Shown here piece after piece: positions 33,835-39,995 of a DNA stretch of 39,995 nucleotides (its first letter is position 1; each line of letters opens with the position of its first letter). This stretch comes from Nitrospinales bacterium. Its GTDB lineage: Bacteria > Nitrospinota_A > UBA7883 > JACRGQ01. A program made the position numbers and the translations under genes. The notes below the pieces were generated by a model. It saw only the letters and a list, made by a program, of their open reading frames with translations, made no database searches and had not been told where the DNA came from. The DNA is taken from positions 1 to 39,995 of the forward strand of contig JAHFEJ010000024.1 in the NCBI GenBank assembly GCA_023248535.1, read 5' to 3'.

Positions 33835-34620
33835 ATGAAAGTAGTGATTCTTTGCGGGGGGTATGGGACGAGGATTCGGGATGTTGCCGATAATATTCCT
33901 AAACCGATGATTCCCATCGGGGGCGATCCCATCCTGTTACATATCATGCGATATTACGCGCATTGGGGCCAGAAGGAATTCATCCTCTGTCTTGGATATC
34001 AAGGGAGCGTCATTAGGAACTATTTCCTTAATTATGAGGCGTTCTCAAACGATTTTACTCTGGAGCTGGGGCAGCACCGCAAGATTGAGTTTCACACGAA
34101 GCATTCGGAGGTCGGCTGGAAAGTCACGTTGGCCGAAACGGGCCTGGATGCCATGACCGGCGCCCGCGTTCGAAAAATTGCGGACTATATCGGAAATGAT
34201 GAGAACTTCATGCTTACCTATGGGGATGGCGTGGGGGATGTCGATATCAACGCGCTGTTGGCCTTCCACCGGTCGCATGGAAAAATACTTACGGTAACCG
34301 GCGTCCGTCCTCCCGGCAGATTTGGCGAACTTGAATGCGACGCGCAAAATATGGTGATTGGTTTTAACGAGAAACCCCAAGCCACCGGCGGGTTGATTTC
34401 CGGCGGTTATTTCATATGCCGCCGCGAAATATTCAAATATATCGAGGGTGGAGATGATGTGGTGTTGGAGCAAGAACCGTTACGTAGGCTGGTTGCCGAT
34501 AATCAGATGATGGTGTATCAGCATGACGGGTTTTGGCAGCCGATGGATACGTTCCGGGAGTACAAAATGCTTAACGAGTTGTGCCAGTCCGGCAAGGCTC
34601 CCTGGATGCGCTGGGCCTGA
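33835..34620 (+). CDS. rfbF: Glucose-1-phosphate cytidylyltransferase (RfbF)
   Basis: The 261-residue enzyme makes CDP-glucose from glucose-1-phosphate and CTP. It has the nucleotide-binding loop LCGGYGTRIRD (6-16), IPKPMIPIGGDP and the typical LGYQGSVIRNYF. Length matches RfbF (about 257). It is followed directly by the CDP-glucose 4,6-dehydratase gene, so the pair sets up CDP-4-dehydro-6-deoxyglucose. This is the precursor of 3,6-dideoxyhexoses and other CDP-6-deoxyhexoses in O-antigens. No RfbH-type dehydrase is seen, so a 3,6-dideoxy sugar is not established. Confidence 0.93.
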   Translation: MKVVILCGGYGTRIRDVADNIPKPMIPIGGDPILLHIMRYYAHWGQKEFILCLGYQGSVIRNYFLNYEAFSNDFTLELGQHRKIEFHTKHSEVGWKVTLAETGLDAMTGARVRKIADYIGNDENFMLTYGDGVGDVDINALLAFHRSHGKILTVTGVRPPGRFGELECDAQNMVIGFNEKPQATGGLISGGYFICRREIFKYIEGGDDVVLEQEPLRRLVADNQMMVYQHDGFWQPMDTFREYKMLNELCQSGKAPWMRWA

Positions 34621-34640
34621 CCACATCTATATTGGGCAGC

Positions 34641-35738
34641 ATGTTTAAGGAAATATACAAGAACCGGCGTGTTTTGGTGACCGGACATACTGGTTTCAAG
34701 GGATCATGGCTGTGTGAATGGCTGTTGCATCTTGGGGCCGAGGTCGCGGGATATTCAAAATACATTCCATCGGATCCCTCGCACTTCGTATCCTTGGGGC
34801 TGGAAAAAAAGATCCAGCATCACACCGGAGATGTGCGGGATTCTGTCTCCCTGAAGGCGGTATTTGATGAGTTTAAACCCGAAATCGTTTTTCACTTGGC
34901 CGCGCAGCCGATAGTTAGCGCTTCTTTCGAAGACCCCCGCTTGACTTTCGAAACCAACCTGATGGGGACAGTTAACATACTTGAAGCGATCCGTGAAGCT
35001 CCTTCAGTTTCCGTGGCGGTTATTATCACCAGTGATAAGTGTTATGAGAATGTAGAGTGGGAATACGGATACCGGGAACAAGACCGCTTGGGAGGAAAAG
35101 ACCCATACAGTGCATCCAAAGCGTGTGCGGAAATCGCTTTTAGCGCGTATTTTCGTTCTTTTTTTGAAAAGATGGACGGGGTCCGGTTGGTCACCGCTCG
35201 TGCGGGCAATGTTATCGGTGGGGGAGATTGGGCGAAGGACCGCATTGTTCCCGATTGCGTCCGGTCCTGGGTTGAGCATCGGGAAGTGGTGTTGCGGCAT
35301 CCGTCCGCGACTCGTCCATGGCAGCATGTGCTGGAACCGTTGAGCGGGTACCTGTGGCTCGGCGCCCTTTTGGCCGCAACGGGGAAGGGAATAAATGGCG
35401 AAGCTTTTAATTTCGGGCCGGGGCCGGAAGTAATCTGGTCTGTGCAGTCCTTGGTGGAACGCATGTCGGGGCGTTGGCCGAAGGCGAAGGTTAAGGTGGA
35501 GCCTGACATGGCGTTCGCCCACAAGGAGGCATCGTTATTAAAACTCAGCTGCGATAAGGCGATCCACCGCACAGGCTGGCAGGCGTCGTTGGCGTTCGAT
35601 GAAACCGTTTCGATGACGATGGACTGGTATCTGGAATTTTACCACGACCGCAACGCTCACATGGAAGCTTTTACCCGGCGGCAAATCGATCAGTATTGCG
35701 CGTTTGCCGCCGATAGAGGGCGGTCGTGGGTGAAGTAA
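34641..35738 (+). CDS. rfbG: CDP-glucose 4,6-dehydratase (RfbG)
   Basis: The 365-residue extended SDR has the NAD motif TGHTGFKGS (14-22), HLAAQPIVSASFEDP, the S-D-K element TSDKCY and the catalytic YSASK (Y156, K160). It converts CDP-glucose to CDP-4-dehydro-6-deoxyglucose. The track start (34581, GTG) lies inside RfbF in another frame. ATG 34641, which begins MFKEIYKNRRVLVTG, is the expected N-terminus of this family. The gap to RfbF is 20 bases, and its stop overlaps the cupin gene by 13 bases. It is the second enzyme of the CDP-6-deoxyhexose branch. Confidence 0.92.
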   Translation: MFKEIYKNRRVLVTGHTGFKGSWLCEWLLHLGAEVAGYSKYIPSDPSHFVSLGLEKKIQHHTGDVRDSVSLKAVFDEFKPEIVFHLAAQPIVSASFEDPRLTFETNLMGTVNILEAIREAPSVSVAVIITSDKCYENVEWEYGYREQDRLGGKDPYSASKACAEIAFSAYFRSFFEKMDGVRLVTARAGNVIGGGDWAKDRIVPDCVRSWVEHREVVLRHPSATRPWQHVLEPLSGYLWLGALLAATGKGINGEAFNFGPGPEVIWSVQSLVERMSGRWPKAKVKVEPDMAFAHKEASLLKLSCDKAIHRTGWQASLAFDETVSMTMDWYLEFYHDRNAHMEAFTRRQIDQYCAFAADRGRSWVK

Positions 35739-36187
35739 AAACCTCTTTTCCCGGCATTGACGGGGTAGTCATAACTCCCTTAAAACAGTTCCGCGACCAC
35801 CGGGGAGCGGTGATGCACATGATTCGCGCCGATTCTCCCCAGTTCAAGTCGTTCGGGGAAATTTACTTTTCCTTTGTGGTAAGCGGTGCTGTGAAGGGGT
35901 GGAAGCGCCACCAGCGGATGACACAGAACTTCGCGGTGCCGGTAGGGATGCTGAAACTGGTGCTCTTCGATGACCGCGACGGCAGCCCCACCAAGGGGAT
36001 CACGCAAGAAATTGTTATGGGTGCAGATGCGTATGGCCTTGTCACCATCTCGCCGATGATATGGTATGCTTTTACCTCAATCGGTTCTTCCGAAGCAATG
36101 ATAGCAAATATGACCGATATGCCGCATGATCCGGCCGAATCGGAAACCAGGGAATTGCACAACGGCCCGGTCGCGTATCAGTGGTAA
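35726..36187 (+). CDS. RmlC-like cupin (dTDP-4-dehydrorhamnose 3,5-epimerase-like)
   Basis: The 153-residue protein has an RmlC-like cupin: QFRDHRGAVMHM at the N-terminus, then GAVKGWKRHQRMTQNF and LKLVLFDDRDGSPTKG. The length is shorter than RmlC (about 180). RmlC's catalytic His is in RGxH. Here the corresponding text is KGWKRHQ, so the position holds Lys with a His two residues on (H62). The Lys of the Q-x-K-L-V element is not evident either. It may epimerise or isomerise the CDP-4-keto-6-deoxyhexose by another residue set. The start is GTG 35726, inside the end of RfbG. A sugar epimerase or isomerase role is inferred. Confidence 0.75.
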   Translation: MGEVKTSFPGIDGVVITPLKQFRDHRGAVMHMIRADSPQFKSFGEIYFSFVVSGAVKGWKRHQRMTQNFAVPVGMLKLVLFDDRDGSPTKGITQEIVMGADAYGLVTISPMIWYAFTSIGSSEAMIANMTDMPHDPAESETRELHNGPVAYQW

Positions 36188-36220
36188 ATCCGCTGTTGGC
36201 CGTGGACGCATGACGCCGCC

Positions 36221-37153
36221 ATGAAAATACTTATAACAGGTGGAACCGGATACGTCGGCACCATTATGGCCGACCAGTTGTATGCTACCGGGCATGCGGT
36301 GACATTGTTGTCGCAAAAGCCAAAACCCGCTCTTGTCGAATGGAGCAGGCGTTTTGCCATGCTGTATGGCGATGTGGCGGAAAGGCCCTCCATAGCGGGA
36401 GTGTGTTCGGGCGCGGATGTGGTGGTACATCTGGCAAGCCTGAATGAGCATGATTCCGCCGCCGACCCGCGACGGGCCCTTTTGGTGAACAGCTATGGCA
36501 CGCGCAATATGCTTGAGGAAGCGCTTTGCGCCGGTTCGCCGCTATTCATTTATGTAAGCACCTTTCATGTGTATGGCGATCATGATGGGCGCATTGGGGA
36601 AGATGCGTATCCGCGACCTATGGCCGATTATGCCTCCACGCATTTGTTTTCTGAATTTTACGGCCTGCAATTCGCCCGCGCCAAGGGGCTGCCGGTTTCC
36701 ATCGTCCGCTTGTCGAATGGGTATGCGGCGCCGGTGGCGAAGGAGATAGACCGCTGGAGCCTGTTGGTTAACGATCTTTGCAAGGCCGCCCATGAGCGGG
36801 GCGTTTTAGTGCTTAAAACGCCGGGATTGCACAAGCGGGATTTTGTCTGGATACCGGATTTGGCGCAGGCGGTGACGCTGTTGGCCGCCGCGCCGCGTGA
36901 CGCCGTTACGCGGCAGGTTTTCAATGTCGCATACGGCGAAAGCCGTGCGATTTATGATGTCGCCTTGATGGTGCGGGATGTGTATCGGGGCCTATATGGA
37001 AAAGAACTTCCGATCGAGCGTCCCCAGCCGCGCTCAGTCGAAAAATATTCGGCTCCTGAAGTCAGCATCGATAAACTGCGTGCGCTTGGTTACCGGCCGC
37101 ACGATATGTTGCGTGAGGAGATACGCCGCACGCTCCTTCTTCTGGAAAGCTGA
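36221..37153 (+). CDS. NAD-dependent epimerase/reductase (extended SDR) with His for the catalytic Lys
   Basis: The 310-residue protein has the NAD motif GGTGYVG (7-13), VVHLASLNEHDSA and STFHVYGD. The active-site segment reads YASTHLFSE (Y137, H141), so the usual Y-x-x-x-K has His for Lys. It otherwise follows the extended SDR plan, as in CDP-abequose/paratose or dTDP-rhamnose 4-keto reductases. It likely reduces or epimerises the C4 keto group of the CDP-sugar produced by RfbG. It begins 33 bases after the cupin gene and is followed by a GT2 glycosyltransferase. Y-x-x-x-H may be a feature of a real subfamily, so loss of activity should not be assumed. Confidence 0.8.
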   Translation: MKILITGGTGYVGTIMADQLYATGHAVTLLSQKPKPALVEWSRRFAMLYGDVAERPSIAGVCSGADVVVHLASLNEHDSAADPRRALLVNSYGTRNMLEEALCAGSPLFIYVSTFHVYGDHDGRIGEDAYPRPMADYASTHLFSEFYGLQFARAKGLPVSIVRLSNGYAAPVAKEIDRWSLLVNDLCKAAHERGVLVLKTPGLHKRDFVWIPDLAQAVTLLAAAPRDAVTRQVFNVAYGESRAIYDVALMVRDVYRGLYGKELPIERPQPRSVEKYSAPEVSIDKLRALGYRPHDMLREEIRRTLLLLES

Positions 37154-37168
37154 GCGGGCGGTGCGCGC

Positions 37169-38110
37169 ATGGCAGATAGCAATAGCGCCGTAACCGGCCC
37201 GGCATCCGCCGTGCCGCTATTCAGCGTTGTCATTCCCACCTATAACCGCGCGGCGATTATCGGCAAGGCGGTGGAAAGCGTATTGGCGCAGACCTGCCGG
37301 GACTTTGAGATTGTCGTTGTGGATAACGGCGGTTCAGACAACACAAAGCAGGTGCTTGAACAGTATCGCAATCCTTCTATCCGCTATCATTGGCAGAGGG
37401 GAACGGGCGGTCCCGCCGGTCCGCGCAACACCGGCATAAGGCTGGCGCGCGGAACATATGTGGCATTTCTGGATTCCGACGATTGGTGGTATCCGGAAAA
37501 GCTGGCGAAGGTAAAACAGGCGTTGGATGCGCACCCCGGCGCCGCATTGATCCACCATCCGGTCGATGTCATTATGCGTTCCACCATGAAACCGGTTTAC
37601 ACCACCAAGGCGAAAGGGCCTGCCGTGTTTTCGGCATACGAAGATTTGCTGATCGAGGACAATTATATCGCCACCTCATCGGCGGTGGTGTTGCGTTCGG
37701 CGGTGTTGGACCTGGGCGGGTTTCGGGAGGACGATCTGCTTGTCGCGGTTGAGGATTTTGATCTCTGGCTGCGGCTTGCGCGGCAAGGATATGCGTTCGT
37801 GCCGATTCCCGAGCGATTGGGAGCGTTGTCCCAATGGGAAGGGAATCTTTCTTCGCTGGAGAGTCCAAAGCGTATGGCGCGGCTGGAGTATCTTGTCAGC
37901 CAGCACCTGCCGCACTTGCCGCCGTATTCCCCGGCGCGCAAGGGGGCGGAGGGGAACCTTTCATTTCAGCGCGCCCGGTTTTTTCATTCCCAGGGAAAAT
38001 TTATGGCGGCCATTGCGCAGTATCTGAAGTGTTTGCCGGGTGTTGTGCCCGTTTGCAAAGCGAAGGCGCTGGCGGGAATACTTCTTTGCCTCGCCCGTAT
38101 CCGGCGCTGA
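37169..38110 (+). CDS. GT2-family glycosyltransferase
   Basis: The 313-residue protein is a GT-A fold family 2 glycosyltransferase. It opens with FSVVIPTYNRAAIIGKAVESVL, has VVDNGGSDNT as the second strand and the acidic metal motif AFLDSDDWWYPE (DSDD, 102-105). A VAVEDFDLWLRLA segment matches the ED-x-D catalytic region. A helical C-terminal tail of about 60 residues follows. It would add one sugar, possibly the CDP-6-deoxyhexose made by the preceding genes, to a lipid-linked acceptor at the cytoplasmic face. The gene lies 15 bases after the SDR and ends 16 bases from a convergent radical SAM gene. Confidence 0.87.
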   Translation: MADSNSAVTGPASAVPLFSVVIPTYNRAAIIGKAVESVLAQTCRDFEIVVVDNGGSDNTKQVLEQYRNPSIRYHWQRGTGGPAGPRNTGIRLARGTYVAFLDSDDWWYPEKLAKVKQALDAHPGAALIHHPVDVIMRSTMKPVYTTKAKGPAVFSAYEDLLIEDNYIATSSAVVLRSAVLDLGGFREDDLLVAVEDFDLWLRLARQGYAFVPIPERLGALSQWEGNLSSLESPKRMARLEYLVSQHLPHLPPYSPARKGAEGNLSFQRARFFHSQGKFMAAIAQYLKCLPGVVPVCKAKALAGILLCLARIRR

Positions 38111-38126
38111 GGGGCGCTCTTCGTTC

Positions 38127-39599
38127 TTACCGGTTTTTAAGGTGCAATTTCTTCTGGGGAAGAATTGCCTTCATCTGGTAAACCGTCTCCACGATCAGCT
38201 CCTTGATTTTCCTGCCGAACGCGGTTCTCGGTTTTTTGGGAGGAACGATGGTCTGGTAAATGAGCCGCATGACATGGATGCCCCCCCATGTCCACTTGGG
38301 GAGAAGAACATACCAGTCGAAGAAACCCTGGTAGCCGATCAGCGTGCGGGGCGGAATGTTGGGGTTCTTGATCGCCACCTCCGAATAGTAGTTGGTGGTG
38401 TCCTTGATGTTCTTGTCGATCAGATTGTTTTCCAGACAGTGCGTCCAGAGCGCCGTGCCGGGCAGAGGCATAAAAATGGTGCATAGCACCCGGTGGGGTT
38501 TCAACTCGCGGTTTACTTCGATGGTTTCCCGTATGGTATCCATGGTTTCCCCGGGAACGCCGAGCATGTTGAAGCTTGAGGACATCATGCCGTGCTCGTG
38601 CACGATGTTGTAGGCCGCCAGCACCTGCTCCATGGAGACCTTTTTCTTGAGGATGACATTGCGGATGTTTTCGTTGCCGTTTTCAATGGCCATATTGACC
38701 ATGAAACAGCCGGCGTCGGCAAGATGTTTTGCCAGTTCTTCATTCATGTGATCCACGCGGGTCTGCACCATGAAAGGTTTATTGATCCGTTTTTTATATT
38801 CCTGGCAGAATTCCAGGACGCGCTCTTGGTTGAGCGTGAACATTTCGTCGGAAAAATAGAAGGAGGGCGCCTGGTATTTGTCGATAACGTACTCCATCTC
38901 GGCGAACACGTTGTCGAAACTCCGGTACCGCACGAACTTCCCTTTTCTTTTGTAAATGTCCATCAGCGCTTTGTTTTGGCAGAACGTGCAGGGGAACGGG
39001 CAACCCCGCGCCGTGAGAATGTTCGCGCCGGTCAATTCCGCCCGGTAATACTTAGGTTCCATCAGATCCCTGTTGGGAAAAGGAACCGAATCGAGGTCGT
39101 CCACCAGGTGCGGCGTACCGGTTCTGGTTATTTTTCCGCTGGAGGATTTTCCCCATATGCCGGTAACGGTTAGCGGATCCTTTCCGCTTTGGAACTTTTC
39201 CAAAAATTCGGGTATGACGTTCTCGGCTTCGCCCGTGCAGATGAAGTCAACTTCGGGTTCATTTATGCACTCTTCGGGCTGCAAAATGGGCTGTATCCCA
39301 CCCCAAATGACCGGGACTTTATAGCGGTTCCGCGCAATGCCGGAAAGCTGTTTCGTAATGTTGTAATCCTGAATCATCACTGAAAAGCCAACCATGTCCG
39401 GCTTATATTCGTCCATTTTCCGGACAAATCCTTCCACGATCCGCTCCGCGGTTGTTTTTGTCCACGACTGCTTTTTGTAAGGGGAAAAGTGAAACAACGC
39501 GGTCTGGTGACCCGCATTTCCCATTACCGCGCTGACATACATGATGTTGAGGGGGACTTCGCGTACCACGAATCCCGGATATACCAATAAAATTTTCAT
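38127..39599 (-). CDS. B12-binding-domain-type radical SAM protein (second copy)
   Basis: The 490-residue protein begins MKILLVYPGF. An N-terminal cobalamin-binding-like region follows (residues 1-150, GFSVMIQDYN, PVIWGGIQP and CTGEAE). The radical SAM motif is RGCPFPCTFCQNK (C200, C204, C207). Downstream features include FYFSDEMFT and MLGVPGETMDT. It shares architecture with the gene at 14341, although the two are not near-identical. The track start adds 8 residues. ATG 39599 has AGGAGT 6 bases upstream on the - strand, so it is used here. It is the third lone - strand radical SAM gene in the locus. The substrate is unknown. A glycan or lipid is inferred. Confidence 0.84.
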   Translation of the reverse strand: MKILLVYPGFVVREVPLNIMYVSAVMGNAGHQTALFHFSPYKKQSWTKTTAERIVEGFVRKMDEYKPDMVGFSVMIQDYNITKQLSGIARNRYKVPVIWGGIQPILQPEECINEPEVDFICTGEAENVIPEFLEKFQSGKDPLTVTGIWGKSSSGKITRTGTPHLVDDLDSVPFPNRDLMEPKYYRAELTGANILTARGCPFPCTFCQNKALMDIYKRKGKFVRYRSFDNVFAEMEYVIDKYQAPSFYFSDEMFTLNQERVLEFCQEYKKRINKPFMVQTRVDHMNEELAKHLADAGCFMVNMAIENGNENIRNVILKKKVSMEQVLAAYNIVHEHGMMSSSFNMLGVPGETMDTIRETIEVNRELKPHRVLCTIFMPLPGTALWTHCLENNLIDKNIKDTTNYYSEVAIKNPNIPPRTLIGYQGFFDWYVLLPKWTWGGIHVMRLIYQTIVPPKKPRTAFGRKIKELIVETVYQMKAILPQKKLHLKNR

Positions 39600-39831
39600 T
39601 TGGTCACTCCTGTTGCTTCGCAATAACCGCCAACTTAAAAAGCGTTTGGGCTTATCAAGCGAAAGGCGCGGATTATGTTTCTTGGTATTTTAAGCAATGT
39701 TGCGACACAATATCATATTGCCGGGTTCAAAACAATATTACAGCGGCCCCCCCAATCTCCGGTTAATGCTAATCACAATTCATGAAGAAACGTATTCCAA
39801 CCATGATTGACAATATCAACGCCACATATCC
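39600..39831. other. Non-coding leader, no gene seen
   Basis: This 232-bp stretch upstream of the last radical SAM gene has no ORF of note, no tRNA-like fold and no confident -35/-10 pair. A C7 run is present at about 39747-39753. Its AT-rich middle (39700-39740) could hold the promoter. Confidence 0.45.
39606..39611 (-). promoter_or_regulatory. Ribosome binding site of the last radical SAM gene
   Basis: AGGAGT on the - strand lies 6 bases before the ATG that ends at 39599. It supports this start over the upstream in-frame one. Confidence 0.55.
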
Positions 39832-39943
39832 GGCCCGGCATGGCCTTCACCCACGGGGTGATTGGGGAGTTGCCTGGTACCATAGGTTTCAACCTGTGGA
39901 TTGCCGCGCCGGCGGCAATGCTATCTTGGCCCTTGCGGGCCAA
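39832..39943. repeat. Array of five consecutive hairpins
   Basis: Five short inverted repeats follow one another in about 112 bp. They are GGCC-6-GGCC (39832-39845), TCACCC-ACG-GGGTGA (39847-39861), CCATAGGT-TTCA-ACCTGTGG with one G-T pair (39880-39899), ATTGCCGC-GCCG-GCGGCAAT (39900-39919) and TTGGCCC-TTGC-GGGCCAA (39926-39943). The last two stems are perfect over 8 and 7 bp. A 59-codon open frame starts at about 39782 and crosses the hairpins, but its product looks like spurious text. The array resembles REP/BIME-like palindromic element clusters or a structured RNA. Confidence 0.6.
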
Positions 39944-39995
39944 CAACAGAATGAATTCTGATACGATAAGCTCACGAGTAGGGGTTCCTGATACG

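Noticed and set aside
36221-37153. Considered as a pseudogene because of the missing active-site Lys.
   Set aside because: The frame is intact and full length with all other motifs, so a variant active site is more likely than decay.
39782-39960. A 59-codon open frame on the + strand across the hairpin array.
   Set aside because: The product has no recognisable domain, and the frame is explained by the inverted repeats. It looks like a spurious ORF over a palindromic element.
39958-39995. CTGATACG repeated twice about 30 bp apart at the very end, as a possible CRISPR or tandem array start.
   Set aside because: Eight bases in two copies are too few, and the second copy is at the window edge, so nothing can be concluded.

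Overview
The window is an almost uninterrupted surface-polysaccharide (O-antigen or capsule type) biosynthesis locus. I count 36 protein-coding genes, of which 33 are on the + strand and 3 on the - strand. No RNA genes, phage genes or transposases were recognised. A Wzx-type flippase, a Wzy-like polymerase, CMP- and CDP-sugar enzymes, a KdsB homologue and many tightly overlapping starts point to a Gram-negative bacterium. The number of radical SAM enzymes, two of them with an N-terminal B12-binding-like region, resembles Nitrospinota, Nitrospirota, deltaproteobacterial or similar environmental lineages. This taxonomic guess is weak and comes from gene content only.

Layout. (1) 1-2029: short direct repeats, then a DUF2079-like membrane protein. 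(2) 2127-14263: a compact, translationally coupled + strand operon around a nonulosonic-acid-like module. It holds a DegT aminotransferase, a NeuA-like CMP transferase, a PIG-L deacetylase, an SpsF/radical SAM fusion, a WbqC protein, a radical SAM/SPASM enzyme, NeuB-like and SpsG/PseG-like proteins, SpsF, a Gfo/Idh/MocA dehydrogenase, a glycosyltransferase-like protein and a second DegT aminotransferase. (3) 14341-15819 (-): a lone B12-type radical SAM gene. (4) 15892-25106: hexapeptide acyltransferase, large transferase-like protein, Wzx flippase, cyclase-family hydrolase, HpcH/HpaI aldolase, NodU-type carbamoyltransferase, FkbM methyltransferase and KdsB. (5) 25155-26201 (-): a second lone radical SAM gene. 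(6) 26370-33699: oxidoreductase, GmhA-like SIS protein, methyltransferase, 2-hydroxyacid dehydrogenase, IMPase-like phosphatase, another large transferase-like protein and the Wzy-like polymerase. (7) 33835-38110: RfbF, RfbG, RmlC-like cupin, SDR and a GT2 glycosyltransferase, which form a CDP-6-deoxyhexose branch. (8) 38127-39599 (-): a third lone radical SAM gene. (9) 39600-39995: non-coding, with a run of consecutive hairpins.

How it fits together. Blocks 2, 4/6 and 7 each look like a supply line for one activated sugar: a CMP-nonulosonate-like acid, a CMP-(Kdo-like) ulosonic acid possibly built by an aldolase, and a CDP-6-deoxyhexose. Decoration would come from the acyl-, carbamoyl- and methyltransferases. 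Wzx and Wzy suggest a Wzx/Wzy-dependent polymer. Several homologues carry substitutions at residues usually considered diagnostic (the NeuB NH motif, the PseG catalytic His, the SpsF-domain Arg, the SDR Lys, the RmlC His). The combination of these with radical SAM enzymes is the best candidate for an undescribed sugar pathway here. All functional assignments come from reading the sequence, and no database search was run.
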